Positions 8,897 through 17,345 of a stretch of DNA of 64,000 bases are shown one piece after another; position 1 is the stretch's first letter; each line of letters starts with the position of its first letter. Origin of the DNA: Glycocaulis sp. (GTDB lineage Bacteria > Pseudomonadota > Alphaproteobacteria > Caulobacterales > Maricaulaceae). The stretch is from positions 124,001-188,000 of the forward strand of contig JAIUMI010000003.1 in assembly GCA_022565665.1 (NCBI GenBank). The letters are read 5' to 3'. Both the position numbers and the translations under genes were made by a program. Below the pieces are notes generated by a model. The model searched no databases and was not told the origin of the DNA. It was given only the letters and a program-made list of their open reading frames with translations.

Positions 8897-8976
8897 ATGG
8901 ATCCCGGGTCAAGCCCGCGAACCCGGTTGAGAGGCTCGGCGGTAAATACCGGGGTCCCGGCCCCCGAGCCGGGACC
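8897..8976 (+). repeat. R3 palindromic intergenic repeat, copy 1, with a strong hairpin
   Basis: An element starting ATGGATCCCGGGTCAAGCCC, shared with the copy at 30147 and in half form near 27846. It contains a perfect nine-base stem, GGTCCCGGC (8953-8961) with GCCGGGACC (8968-8976), ending on the anmK stop codon. It probably acts as, or replaces, a terminator for the convergent genes. Confidence 0.75.
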
Positions 8977-10085
8977 TATTTTCCGTTTACCACCTTCCCC
9001 CCACCCATGGGCGCGGAAACGCCCGTGGTGCCGGGGAAGGTGTAGGGCAGGCCTCTGGCCACGCGCGCGGCGAGGAAGGCGAAGGCCTCGGCCTCCACCA
9101 GATCGCCGCGCCAGCCCAGCGCCTCGGCGGAATAGACCTTGAGACCCGTTGCGGCAGCGATCAGCTCGGCGAGCGTCTTGTTCCGTCGGCCGCCCCCGCA
9201 CAGGACCAGACGCTCCGGCGCTTCCGGCAGGGCTGCCACACCCAGCGCCGCCGTCTTGGCGGTCAGGGCCGTGAGCGTCGCTGCACCGTCCTCCAGCGAG
9301 AGATTGCGCACCGCATCGAGCGAGAAATCCCAGCGATCCAGTGATTTGGGGCCCGGCGCGGTGAAATAAGGGTTGGAGAGAAACTCCGCGAACGCCGCCT
9401 CATGAATGCGCCCGCGCGCAGCGATGGCGCCATCCTTGTCCATCGCCTCGCCGGTGTGAGCTGCGATGAAAGCGTCGATCAGCCCGTTGCCGGGGCCGGT
9501 ATCGAAGGCGGTCAACGTGCCATCAGAGCCAATCAGCGTGATATTGGCGACCCCGCCAATGTTCAGCACGGCCAGAGGCCGCTCCAGCCCGGACCACTCC
9601 GCCAATGCCCTGTGATAGACCGGCACCAGAGGCGCGCCCTGCCCGCCCGCAGCGACATCCGCCGAACGGAAGTCATGCACGACACGGCAGCCCAGCCGCG
9701 CTGACAACGCTGCCGCATCGCCGATCTGCAGGGTGCGGCCCGGCACGCGGTCCTTGGGGGCCTGATGCAGCACGGTCTGACCATGAAAGCCCACGCCATC
9801 AAGATCAGACGGCGCGATACCGGCCTTGGCGCATACGGCCTCCACCGCTTCGGCGTGGGTGATAGTGAGCACGGCTTCAGCCTCGGCAAACACGCCCGGC
9901 ACATCGCCCTGCCAGCGCCATTGCAGCGCGGCGTCGACAGCAGACTGCAGCACCTTGCGTTCATCCGCGCTGTAAGCGCGCTCAAGCCCGGGCCCGAAAC
10001 GGATCAGGCGCTCGCCATCGGTTTCCAGCAGCGCCGCATCCACCCCGTCCAGCGAGGTGCCGCTCATCAGGCCGATCCATTTCAT
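8976..10085 (-). CDS. anmK: Anhydro-N-acetylmuramic acid kinase
   Basis: A 369-residue ASKHA-fold kinase that phosphorylates and opens 1,6-anhydro-N-acetylmuramic acid, recycling peptidoglycan in the cytosol. The N-terminal [15 protein letters not shown] is the family signature. [34 protein letters not shown] and the late [10 protein letters not shown] block are also present. Length is normal. It is divergent from tyrS, with an R1 hairpin element in the intergenic gap. The pairing of anmK and tyrS occurs in other alphaproteobacteria, but the two have no functional link that I can name. Confidence 0.95.
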   Translation of the reverse strand: MKWIGLMSGTSLDGVDAALLETDGERLIRFGPGLERAYSADERKVLQSAVDAALQWRWQGDVPGVFAEAEAVLTITHAEAVEAVCAKAGIAPSDLDGVGFHGQTVLHQAPKDRVPGRTLQIGDAAALSARLGCRVVHDFRSADVAAGGQGAPLVPVYHRALAEWSGLERPLAVLNIGGVANITLIGSDGTLTAFDTGPGNGLIDAFIAAHTGEAMDKDGAIAARGRIHEAAFAEFLSNPYFTAPGPKSLDRWDFSLDAVRNLSLEDGAATLTALTAKTAALGVAALPEAPERLVLCGGGRRNKTLAELIAAATGLKVYSAEALGWRGDLVEAEAFAFLAARVARGLPYTFPGTTGVSAPMGGGKVVNGK

Positions 10086-10111
10086 CGAATATTCCTATTG
10101 GTTCGCCTCAA

Positions 10112-10204
10112 GCGCCGGCGCGCCCCTCCGGGCGCTTGGCTATCGCGCCACGAGGCGCGGCGGCCGGTCGGCCTTGCCGCTTTTGCTGGCGCAAAAGCGG
10201 AGAT
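10112..10204 (+). repeat. R1 multi-hairpin element, copy D (divergent), upstream of tyrS
   Basis: Four consecutive hairpins: GCGCCC/GGGCGC with loop CTCC (10120-10135), CGCGCC/GGCGCG with loop ACGA (10144-10159), GGCC/GGCC with loop GGTC (10162-10173), and a ten-base stem CCGCTTTTGC/GCAAAAGCGG with loop TGGC (10177-10200). Order, loop sizes, the GC spacer before hairpin 3 and the three-base spacer after it match copies A, B and C, although most stem bases differ. It lies on the tyrS strand 110 bases before its start codon, so it could be part of the tyrS leader. Confidence 0.65.
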
Positions 10205-10314
10205 CATCACCAGCTTGCAACCTCGATCCCTCATGCGATGGCCGTGCGCCTTCCATACCTGCCTGCAATCCTGCTATTAGCGCGCGGTTCGCCTCAACAG
10301 GAAAGCCCCGACCC

Positions 10315-11550
10315 ATGGCCGCAAGCACCCACACCTCCGATCTTGTCAGGACGCTGGTGGAGCGCGGCTATCTCTATCAGGCAACCGATATGGAGGGACT
10401 GGACAAGGCCGCGAGCGCAGGCGCGATCAGCGGCTATATCGGCTTTGACCTGACCGCCACCTCGCTCCATGTCGGCTCGCTGGTGCAGATCATGATGCTG
10501 CGCCGGTTGCAGCAGGCAGGCCACACGCCAATCATCCTTATGGGCGGCGCGACGACGAAGGTCGGGGATCCGACGGGCCGCGATTCCAGCCGCCCCATGC
10601 TTACGCCGGAGATCATCGCGAAGAACCTGGAGGGCATATTGAAGCCCTTTCACGCCTTGCTGGACATGGATCGCGCCATCCTCGTCAATAATGATGACTG
10701 GCTGGGTGGCTATGGCTATCTCGACTTCCTGCGCGACTACGGCACGCATTTCACGATCAACCGCATGCTCAGCTTTGACAGCGTGAAGCTGCGGCTGGAC
10801 CGCGAGCAGCCCATGACCTTCCTGGAGTTCAACTACATGCTGCTCCAGGCGGTCGATTTTCTGGAGTTGAACCGCCGCCACGGGACCATGCTGCAGATGG
10901 GCGGAGCCGATCAGTGGGGCAATATCATCAACGGGGTGGAGCTGTGCCGCCGCGTGGACGGCAAGGAAGTCTATGGCTTCACCACGCCGCTGATCACCAG
11001 CGCATCGGGCGCCAAGATGGGCAAGACCGCTGATGGCGCCGTCTGGCTCAATGCCGACATGAAGAGCGCTTACGAGTACTGGCAGTTCTGGCGCAATACC
11101 GAAGACGCTGATGTCGGCCGCTTCCTGAAGCTCTTCACCGATTTGCCGCTGGACGAGATCGCCCGTCTGGAAGCGCTGCAGGGCGCGGAAATCAACACCG
11201 CCAAGGTCGCCCTCGCCAACGCGGCCACCGCCATGTTGCATGGTGATAAGGCGGCACAGGACGCTGAAGCGACCGCGCGCGAGACCTTCGCAGGCGGGGG
11301 CGCCGGCGCGGGCCTTCCCACCATCACCGCTGATCTGACCGGCGGCATCGCCCTTCTGGACGCTCTGGTGGAGGCGGAGCTTTGCGGCTCCAAGGGCGAG
11401 GCCAAGCGCAAGCTGGGCGAAGGCGCCGTGAAGGTGAATGACGGGAGTGAAAGCGATGCGGCCCGGATGCTTGCCATGGCCGATCTCAAGGATGGGGCGG
11501 TGAAGCTGTCTGTCGGTAAGAAGCGTCACGCACTGGTAAAGCCGGGCTGA
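10315..11550 (+). CDS. tyrS: Tyrosyl-tRNA synthetase
   Basis: A 411-residue class I aminoacyl-tRNA synthetase that charges tRNA-Tyr. The HIGH motif appears as HVGS (52-55), the KMSKS loop as KMGKT, and a C-terminal S4-like RNA-binding region carries [13 protein letters not shown]. TyrS motifs GADQWGN and FNYMLLQA are present. ATG at 10315, preceded by AGGAAAG, begins the protein at a normal length. The open frame continues 86 codons upstream through the R1 repeat, which is not protein-like. Confidence 0.96.
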   Translation: MAASTHTSDLVRTLVERGYLYQATDMEGLDKAASAGAISGYIGFDLTATSLHVGSLVQIMMLRRLQQAGHTPIILMGGATTKVGDPTGRDSSRPMLTPEIIAKNLEGILKPFHALLDMDRAILVNNDDWLGGYGYLDFLRDYGTHFTINRMLSFDSVKLRLDREQPMTFLEFNYMLLQAVDFLELNRRHGTMLQMGGADQWGNIINGVELCRRVDGKEVYGFTTPLITSASGAKMGKTADGAVWLNADMKSAYEYWQFWRNTEDADVGRFLKLFTDLPLDEIARLEALQGAEINTAKVALANAATAMLHGDKAAQDAEATARETFAGGGAGAGLPTITADLTGGIALLDALVEAELCGSKGEAKRKLGEGAVKVNDGSESDAARMLAMADLKDGAVKLSVGKKRHALVKPG

Positions 11551-11568
11551 GGGGCAGCCCGGCTTTAC
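11536..11568 (+). terminator. Hairpin overlapping the tyrS stop codon, probable bidirectional terminator
   Basis: A perfect 14-base stem, GTAAAGCCGGGCTG (11536-11549) with CAGCCCGGCTTTAC (11555-11568), around a five-base loop. It includes the last codons and stop of tyrS, and its 3' arm ends in a short T run. It sits between tyrS and the convergent DUF1328 gene. Confidence 0.75.
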
Positions 11569-11604
11569 GAAGGTCTCCCGCCATTAAAAGGCGTGCTCAG
11601 GCCG

Positions 11605-11781
11605 TCAGACCCTGGGCGCTCGCCCACGCACCAGACCGATCACAAGAGAGACCAGGAACAGTACGATAAACAGGAAGAACAGAATCTGCGCGATACTGGC
11701 GGCTCCAGCAGCGATACCGCCAAAGCCGAAAATGGCTGCGATAATCGCTACAATAAAGAAAGCCAAGGCTAAGCGGAGCAT
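11605..11781 (-). CDS. Small DUF1328/YtjA-family membrane protein
   Basis: A 58-residue, almost wholly hydrophobic protein: [20 protein letters not shown], then [20 protein letters not shown], and a basic end VRGRAPRV. Two membrane helices joined by a glycine/alanine turn match the DUF1328 (UPF0391) family, whose function is unknown. A strong ribosome binding site, AAGGAG, lies eight bases before the ATG at 11781. The gene is convergent with tyrS and divergent from the phosphoribosyltransferase gene. Confidence 0.88.
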   Translation of the reverse strand: MLRLALAFFIVAIIAAIFGFGGIAAGAASIAQILFFLFIVLFLVSLVIGLVRGRAPRV

Positions 11782-11870
11782 GGAGCTCTCCTTTCCTATT
11801 GTTTCAGATATGGGGAGAACGCACTGGCCCCTGTAGAGTTCCCCGCCCGCCCCATTTTTAACTGCCAGCT

Positions 11871-12413
11871 ATGAGACACACGCCCATGGAGAAGCTTTTC
11901 ATAAGCGCAGAGAGCCTGGTTCACGATGGCTACGCGCTCGCCCTGCGAGTGTTGGAAAGCGGCTGGCGGCCGGACCATCTCGTGGGCGTGTGGCGCGGGG
12001 GTAGCCCGGTGGCCATCGCCGCGCATGAAGCGCTCAGCTTCAAGGGGCTGACGCTTGATCACTCACCCATAGCCGCGCGTTCCTACACAGGTGTGGATCA
12101 GCGCACGCGCGAGGTTGCGCTGTCCGGTCTTGATGCCCTGAGCGCCAGCCTGCCCGCAGGCTCGCGCCTGCTGGTGGTCGATGATGTGCTGGACCGGGGC
12201 CATACCCTCGCCGCGGTGATGGACGCGCTCAAGGGCCGTTATGACGTGCGGTCTGCGGTGGCGTGGTTCAAGCCGGAGCGCAACGAGACGCCGCTACGGC
12301 CTGATTACCACATCCACGAGACCTCCGACTGGCTGATCTTCCCCCACGAGCTGGAAGGCCTGACCGTTGAGGAAATCCGCGCGCACAAGCCCGTGCCGGA
12401 CGGGTTTTTATGA
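11871..12413 (+). CDS. Phosphoribosyltransferase family protein (purine PRTase-like)
   Basis: About 180 residues with the type I phosphoribosyltransferase fold. The PRPP-binding loop is LLVVDDVLDRGHTL with Asp104 and Asp105. An upstream GVWRGGSPVA block forms the other side of the active site. The C-terminal HETSDWLIFPHE is usual for xanthine/hypoxanthine-type relatives, so purine base salvage is the likely job, but the substrate is not certain. A second ATG at 11886 (MEKLFISAE) fits many relatives equally well, and no ribosome binding site favours either start. It appears to be a single-gene unit. Confidence 0.85.
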   Translation: MRHTPMEKLFISAESLVHDGYALALRVLESGWRPDHLVGVWRGGSPVAIAAHEALSFKGLTLDHSPIAARSYTGVDQRTREVALSGLDALSASLPAGSRLLVVDDVLDRGHTLAAVMDALKGRYDVRSAVAWFKPERNETPLRPDYHIHETSDWLIFPHELEGLTVEEIRAHKPVPDGFL

Positions 12414-12449
12414 GGAGCGATCAGTAGTGGCTACGGGGCTGTGACCCCG

Positions 12450-12621
12450 TCTTTAGTGCCGCAGCCCGTCCGGGCTGCGATGTTCCGCGCATTGGCGCGG
12501 GCGGCCGTTCGGCCTGGCGGCGCTACGCGCCGGGGGACGGTTCGGCCCCGTAAGGGGCCACCAGCGCGACTGCGCGCCCGCAGCTTTAGCGAGGAGCGAC
12601 GCACGGAGATGCGGAGCATCA
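12450..12621 (+). repeat. R1 multi-hairpin element, copy A
   Basis: Six hairpins in a row: GCAGCCC/GGGCTGC loop GTCC (12461-12478), CCGCGC/GCGCGG loop ATTG (12485-12500), GGCC/GGCC loop GTTC (12503-12514), CGGCGC/GCGCCG loop TAC (12518-12532), GGCCCC/GGGGCC loop GTAA (12544-12559), and GCGCG/CGCGC loop ACTG (12564-12577). A tail follows, containing AGCGAGGAGCGACGCACGGA, which is shared with copy B. It fills the gap between the convergent phosphoribosyltransferase and gltX genes. Confidence 0.85.
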
Positions 12622-12622
12622 A

Positions 12623-13969
12623 CTAAATTGATTTCCCCGCCAGCCGCGCCAGCACCGTTTCGCGCGGGATGAGCGGCAGGAGCACGTCCATCTCCGGACC
12701 ATGGTTCTGGCCTGTCAGGGCCTGACGCAGAGGCAAAAACAGATCGCGGCCCTTGCGGCCGGTCTCTGCCTTGATGGCGGAGGTCCACGCGCCCCAGCTT
12801 TCGCGCGTCAGATTGCCTTCCGGCAGCAGCACGGCGGCCTTGGCGGCATAATCCGCATCCTCGATCACGGGAGCGACCGGGCCTTCCACCAGACGCCACC
12901 AGTCAGCGGCGTCTTTCAGGCGGGAGAGATTGGGGCGCACGGCGAGCCAGAAGGCTTCATCGCCCTTGATGCCCAGCGCACGCAGACGCGCCACAACTGC
13001 GTCAAACGCCGCCTCGTGCAGGAGTTTGGCGTTCAGCCGCTCCATCTCCGCAAAGTCGAAGCGCGCAGGCGTGCGCGATACCTTGGAGAAATCGAGTTCA
13101 GAGGCCAGCGACGCCAGATCGGCACGCGCCTCGATCGGATCGGACGTGCCCAGCTTGGCCAGCAAAGAGAGGATGGCCATGGCCTCCATGCCCTCCTCCT
13201 CGCGCAGCGCCTTCACCGACAGCCCGCCAATACGCTTGGAGAGCTTCTCGCCGTCAGAGCCGACCAGTAGCGGGAAGTGGGCCATGTGTGGCGCCGAACC
13301 CTTGCCGCCCAGCGCCTCGAAAATCTCGATCTGCGCGGCGGAGTTCGTCACATGGTCCTCACCGCGGATCACATGGGTGATGCCCGCGTCCAAATCATCG
13401 ACGACGCTGGGGAGCGTGTAGAGATAGCTGCCATCCTCTCGGATCAGGATCGGGTCGGAGACAGAGCTGGTGTCGATATGGCTGGGGCCGCGCACCAGAT
13501 CATTCCACTCAATGCGCCCGCCCGACAGCTTGAAGCGCCAGTGGGGCTTGCGCCCCTCGGCTTCGAACTTTGCCTTGTCCGCATCGGTCAGGTTCAGCGC
13601 CGCGCGGTCATAGACGGGCGGCTTGCCTTGCGCGCGTTGCAGCTTGCGCTTGCGGTCGAGCTCATCCTCGGTCTCGTAGCAGGGATAGAGGAAGCCCGTA
13701 GCGACCAGCTTTTCGCGCGCAGCTTCATACAGGTCGAAGCGATCCGATTGGTTGAAGCGCTCATCAAAGCCGAGGCCCAGCCAGTGGAGGTCTTCCACGA
13801 TCTGGTCCTCGAACGCCTTGGTGGAGCGTTCAAGATCGGTGTCATCCACGCGCAGCAGGAACACTCCGCCCTCGCGCCGGGCAAACAGCCAGTTCATCAG
13901 GGCAATGCGGACATTGCCGACATGGATGAGGCCGGTCGGGCTCGGCGCGAAGCGGACTTTCACGGACAT
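12623..13969 (-). CDS. gltX: Glutamyl-tRNA synthetase (HVGN type)
   Basis: A 448-residue class I synthetase that charges tRNA-Glu or tRNA-Gln with glutamate in the cytosol. The HIGH motif reads HVGN in FAPSPTGLIHVGNVR, and the KMSKS loop reads KLSKR. Many alphaproteobacteria carry two GltX proteins, and this HVGN variant at 448 residues resembles the second one. It may therefore serve tRNA-Gln mischarging ahead of the GatCAB amidotransferase. That specificity is inference, as no gatCAB gene or second gltX lies in the window. It is convergent with the phosphoribosyltransferase gene across an R1 repeat. Confidence 0.93.
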   Translation of the reverse strand: MSVKVRFAPSPTGLIHVGNVRIALMNWLFARREGGVFLLRVDDTDLERSTKAFEDQIVEDLHWLGLGFDERFNQSDRFDLYEAAREKLVATGFLYPCYETEDELDRKRKLQRAQGKPPVYDRAALNLTDADKAKFEAEGRKPHWRFKLSGGRIEWNDLVRGPSHIDTSSVSDPILIREDGSYLYTLPSVVDDLDAGITHVIRGEDHVTNSAAQIEIFEALGGKGSAPHMAHFPLLVGSDGEKLSKRIGGLSVKALREEEGMEAMAILSLLAKLGTSDPIEARADLASLASELDFSKVSRTPARFDFAEMERLNAKLLHEAAFDAVVARLRALGIKGDEAFWLAVRPNLSRLKDAADWWRLVEGPVAPVIEDADYAAKAAVLLPEGNLTRESWGAWTSAIKAETGRKGRDLFLPLRQALTGQNHGPEMDVLLPLIPRETVLARLAGKSI

Positions 13970-14051
13970 GGCTGTCTTTCAGGGCGGGTCTTGAGTGGTT
14001 CGGGCGAAGGCCGCTGGCTTTGCCATGCCCGCCCGCACGCGTCAAATGCGC

Positions 14052-14999
14052 TTACATGCGGCTGCGGCTGCCAGCCGCCGCATCAATGGCCAGCGCCGTT
14101 TCCAGCGCCACCAGCCCGGCCCGGCCATCGGCGGCCGGGCTGTCATGGGCCGGATCGAGCACGCGTGACACGAAGTTGAAGACACTGGCACCAAGGGAAT
14201 CCTTAGCCATCGGCCGGTCAGCAAAATCCGCGTCCAGACTGAGGCCGCTACCATTGTCAAAGCGCTTGCGGATGAAATCCACGCCCAGAGCCGCCCCGCC
14301 TTCAAACACGATATCCATCACCCGGTCGCGATCCGCCGCCACACGGCTGGATTCCAGCTCGGCCACGCGCCCGCCGGAGAAATGAAGCCGGGTGACGATA
14401 TGGTCAGCCAGCGCGCCGCGTTCAGCCAGCATCTGCGCCTCAACCCGCTCGGGCGCTTCTCCGGCCAGCGCCAGCACCAGATCGATATCGTGGATCATCA
14501 GGTCCAGCGTCACCGACACATCCAGATTACGCGCCGACGGCGTGCCCATGCGCCGGGCGCTCAGGCGCTCAAAACGCGGCATACCCGCCCCGAACAGGCC
14601 CATGGCGGCAAACACGAAGCGCTCCTGATGGCCCACCTGCAGCACGCGGCCATACTTGCCCGCCAGCGCGATCAGTTCCTGCCCCTCCTCCACCGTCGCG
14701 CAGAGCGGCTTCTCCACCAGCACATGCCGGCCCGCACCGAGCGCACGGCTGGCCGCATCGTGGTGGAAGAGCGCAGGGCTCGCCACCGTGATGATATCGG
14801 CTTCCTCGATCATCGCGTTCAGCGAGGTGAAGGCGATGGCGCCGAATTGGCGGGCGATGGCGCGCGCGCGGTCGCGCACCGGATCGAACACGCCGATGAA
14901 CTCGGTGCGTTCGTCACCGGCATATTTGCCCGCGTGATAGCCGCCAAAGACGCCCGCGCCGACGACCCCGGCGCGCAAGGGTTGGGATGCATTGCTCAT
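14052..14999 (-). CDS. Gfo/Idh/MocA-family NAD(P)-dependent oxidoreductase
   Basis: About 315 residues. The N-terminal Rossmann domain carries GVVGAGVFGGYHA, and the family's EKP motif appears in HVLVEKPLCATVEEG. The C-terminal half holds the alpha/beta substrate domain, with the block SVTLDLMIHDIDLVLAL including the conserved His-Asp pair. Members oxidise or reduce sugars, inositols or biliverdin-like substrates, and nothing here identifies this one's substrate. The ATG at 14999 (MSNASQP) starts just before the Rossmann fold. The open frame runs 12 codons further up to 15035. It is divergent from the MDR-family oxidoreductase. Confidence 0.88.
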   Translation of the reverse strand: MSNASQPLRAGVVGAGVFGGYHAGKYAGDERTEFIGVFDPVRDRARAIARQFGAIAFTSLNAMIEEADIITVASPALFHHDAASRALGAGRHVLVEKPLCATVEEGQELIALAGKYGRVLQVGHQERFVFAAMGLFGAGMPRFERLSARRMGTPSARNLDVSVTLDLMIHDIDLVLALAGEAPERVEAQMLAERGALADHIVTRLHFSGGRVAELESSRVAADRDRVMDIVFEGGAALGVDFIRKRFDNGSGLSLDADFADRPMAKDSLGASVFNFVSRVLDPAHDSPAADGRAGLVALETALAIDAAAGSRSRM

Positions 15000-15139
15000 G
15001 GGGGCGGAGATTGCACATTGCGGGCCATCACTCAAAGAGAGAATGCACGCACAGACGGCGCGGCAGGCTTGCGGGGAACGCCCTTACGCTTAAGGATGCA
15101 TACCCGAACCTCCAAAGCAGCGGCACCAAGGGGCTGTCC

Positions 15140-16135
15140 ATGAAATCGCGTGAAATCCATCTCGTTCGCCACTTCACCGGCAAGGTGAAGCCAGAATACT
15201 TCACCCTGGCCGAAGTGACCCTGCCTGAACCGGCCGATGGCGAGGTGCTGGTGGCCAATGAATGGCTTTCCGTTGACCCCTATATGCGCCCGCGCATGGC
15301 AGGCCTGAAAACATATATCGACCCGTTCATGCCCGGTAAGCCCATGGAAGGCGGCGCTGTCGGCAAGGTGATCAAATCACGCTCCGACGCCCTTAAAGAG
15401 GGCGATTATGTAATGAGCATGCTGGGCTGGCGGGAAGCCTATGTCGCGCCTGCCAAGGGCCTGATCAAGGTCGATGCGAGCCTGCTGCCCGCCCATGCCT
15501 ATCTCGGTATTGCGGGCCTGACCGGGCTCACCGCCTATGCAGGCCTGAAAGCCATCATCGATCTCAAACCCGGCGAGACGCTTTGGATGAGTGCGGGCGC
15601 AGGCGCGGTCGGTTCTGCCGGCATCCAGTTTGCCAAGGCCATGGGCGCGCGCGTGATTGCCACCGCTGGCGGCAAGACCAAGACCGATTTCTGCCTGGAG
15701 ATCGGGGCGGACGCCGCCATCGACTACAAGGCCGTGCCGGATCTGCGCAAGGCCATCAAGGAGGCGGCGCCTGAGGGCATCGACGCCTATTTTGAAAATG
15801 TCGGCGGGGACCATCTGGTCGCCGCGCTGGATCTGCTGAAGACCCATGGCCGGATCGCCGCCTGCGGGATGATCTCGCGCTATAACGACGAAACGCCCTC
15901 ACCCGGCCCGCACAACATGACCAATATCGTCACCAAATCGCTGATGATGCGCGGCTTCATCGTCACCAGCCATTTCGACCTGCAGGGCGAGTTCATCAGG
16001 GACCTGTCCGACTGGATGCTGTCGGGCAAGGTGAAAAGCCGCGAAACGGTCCATGAGGGGATCGAGAGAATGCCCGAAGCCTTCATGGGCCTCTTCACCG
16101 GGGGCAATCTCGGCAAGATGCTGGTGAAGGTGTGA
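15140..16135 (+). CDS. NADP-dependent medium-chain oxidoreductase (YncB/CurA-like enone reductase)
   Basis: A 332-residue zinc-free MDR enzyme related to leukotriene B4 dehydrogenases, 2-alkenal reductases and curcumin reductase. The opening NEWLSVDPYMRPRM is a hallmark of this group. The nucleotide-binding site is SAGAGAVGSAGIQFAKAMGA, followed by the FENVGG motif. Such enzymes reduce alpha,beta-unsaturated carbonyls with NADPH in the cytosol. ATG at 15140 matches relatives. The longer open frame above it overlaps the divergent gene and lacks family similarity. Its last codon overlaps the thioesterase start, so the two genes form an operon. Confidence 0.9.
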   Translation: MKSREIHLVRHFTGKVKPEYFTLAEVTLPEPADGEVLVANEWLSVDPYMRPRMAGLKTYIDPFMPGKPMEGGAVGKVIKSRSDALKEGDYVMSMLGWREAYVAPAKGLIKVDASLLPAHAYLGIAGLTGLTAYAGLKAIIDLKPGETLWMSAGAGAVGSAGIQFAKAMGARVIATAGGKTKTDFCLEIGADAAIDYKAVPDLRKAIKEAAPEGIDAYFENVGGDHLVAALDLLKTHGRIAACGMISRYNDETPSPGPHNMTNIVTKSLMMRGFIVTSHFDLQGEFIRDLSDWMLSGKVKSRETVHEGIERMPEAFMGLFTGGNLGKMLVKV

Positions 16136-16548
16136 GCACACCCAGCCTTGAACAGATCAATGCGGTAAGCGCGGGCAAGCTGCCCGGCCTCATCGGTCTT
16201 GAGATCACCAGTTCCGATCCGGCGCGTGTGCTGGGCCATATAGATGTGCGGGAAGAGCTACTCGCGCCCAATGGCTTCCTGCACGCCGCCAGCGTGATCG
16301 GGCTGGTGGACTCGCTGTGCGGCTATGGCGCAATGGCCAACCTGCCCGATGGCGCGGTGAGCTTTACCACGGTGGAGCTGAAATCCAACTTCCTGGGCAC
16401 CGCGCGCGATGGCCGCGTGCTGGGCGAGGCCGTGCCGGTGCATCTGGGCCGCAATACGCAGGTCTGGGATGCCAAGGCGTGGCGGGAAGCCGATGGCAAG
16501 CCGGTCGCCCTCTTCCGCTGTACGCAGATGGTGCTCTACGCCCGGTGA
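16132..16548 (+). CDS. PaaI-family hotdog thioesterase
   Basis: A 138-residue single hotdog-fold protein. The NGFLHAASVIGLVDSLCGYG block corresponds to the PaaI signature (substrate loop plus central helix), and TVELKSNFLGTA is the following conserved strand. It probably hydrolyses acyl- or aryl-CoA thioesters as a homotetramer. The GTG start overlaps the stop codon of the upstream reductase (GTGTGA), so translation is likely coupled. This suggests a joint role in detoxifying or degrading enoyl-type compounds, though that is inference. Confidence 0.88.
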   Translation: MSTPSLEQINAVSAGKLPGLIGLEITSSDPARVLGHIDVREELLAPNGFLHAASVIGLVDSLCGYGAMANLPDGAVSFTTVELKSNFLGTARDGRVLGEAVPVHLGRNTQVWDAKAWREADGKPVALFRCTQMVLYAR

Positions 16549-16733
16549 CCGGCCTCAGGCCGGCGGAGCAGGAGCCGTCCCATGATGAAACCGCCGATCA
16601 GCGCGCCGGACAGCGCGGCCAGCGTCGCATTGTCGAACAGGCGGTCAAAGCCTGCATAGGCGAGAATCGCCGCGCTCAGGCCCAAACCTGTGGCGGCAGC
16701 GGTGTTCAGGAATGAGGCGCGTTGAGGTTCCAT
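16536..16733 (-). CDS. Small two-helix membrane protein (unknown)
   Basis: A 65-residue protein with two probable membrane helices, about 9-27 (LNTAAATGLGLSAAILAYAG) and 36-55 (LAALSGALIGGFIMGRLLL), and a basic C-terminus. I do not recognise a family. Its 3' end overlaps the 3' end of the thioesterase gene by 13 bases in the opposite direction. Coding status is supported only by the clear hydrophobic pattern and the lack of another explanation for this stretch. Confidence 0.5.
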   Translation of the reverse strand: MEPQRASFLNTAAATGLGLSAAILAYAGFDRLFDNATLAALSGALIGGFIMGRLLLRRPEAGHRA

Positions 16734-16942
16734 GATTTCCGTAACGCAAACACCGGGCCAGAATTCAACCTTTTGTTTACCATATGGACGGGATCAATGG
16801 CAGTGGGCTGTGCAAAACACCCCGACTCACCTGTATTTCCTTGCTATGCGTTGGAAGAATCGCGATTGATTCATCCGTCCAATGAATGGCCGGGCCAGCC
16901 GCTTGCGGCGGGCAAGGCGCCCTTAAAACGGGGGGAACCCTC

Positions 16943-17209
16943 ATGAACAAGTCAGAACTCGCCAAAGCCATCTCCGACAAGGCCGGGATCACCCGCGCCC
17001 AGGCCGGTGACGCCATCGACAGCTTCATCGACGCCATCGTCGCTTCGGCCAAGAAAGGCGAGACCGTTCAGCTTGCCGGTTTTGGCACCTTCCACGCCAA
17101 GCACCGTGAAGCGCGTGAAGTGCGCAACCCGCGCACGGGCGAGAAAATGAAGTCGAAGGCGAAGACCTCGCTGGCCTTCCGTCCGGCTTCGGCCCTGAAG
17201 GACATCTAA
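16943..17209 (+). CDS. hup: HU-type histone-like DNA-binding protein
   Basis: An 88-residue HU/IHF-family protein that bends and compacts DNA as a dimer. The N-terminal MNKSELAKAI, the FGTFHAKHREAREVRNPRTG arm region and the C-terminal TSLAFRPASALKD are typical of HU beta. ATG at 16943 was chosen from the family start. The open frame extends 19 codons upstream with no similarity. It stands alone with its own strong terminator, and the upstream 200 bases should contain its promoter. Confidence 0.95.
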   Translation: MNKSELAKAISDKAGITRAQAGDAIDSFIDAIVASAKKGETVQLAGFGTFHAKHREAREVRNPRTGEKMKSKAKTSLAFRPASALKDI

Positions 17210-17241
17210 GGCTTTTCTGGTCTTAATTGATTTCGCGAAAC

Positions 17242-17268
17242 CGCCGCCGGGAGACCGGCGGCGTTTTT
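17242..17268 (+). terminator. Rho-independent terminator after hup
   Basis: A perfect nine-base GC stem, CGCCGCCGG (17242-17250) with CCGGCGGCG (17255-17263), a GAGA tetraloop, then five T residues. Confidence 0.93.
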
Positions 17269-17345
17269 GTCTGCGGCGACGGACGGCATCACCGCGCCGC
17301 AGCCCGTCTCTTGCCGAGGTCCAGCCACAACGCTAAAGCCGTTAC

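Noticed and set aside
12441-12626. Open frame beginning MFRALARAA in R1 copy A, with similar frames in other copies, as a possible small protein family.
   Set aside because: The frame is interrupted by TGA in copy B, and the conserved feature is the hairpin pairing, not the peptide.
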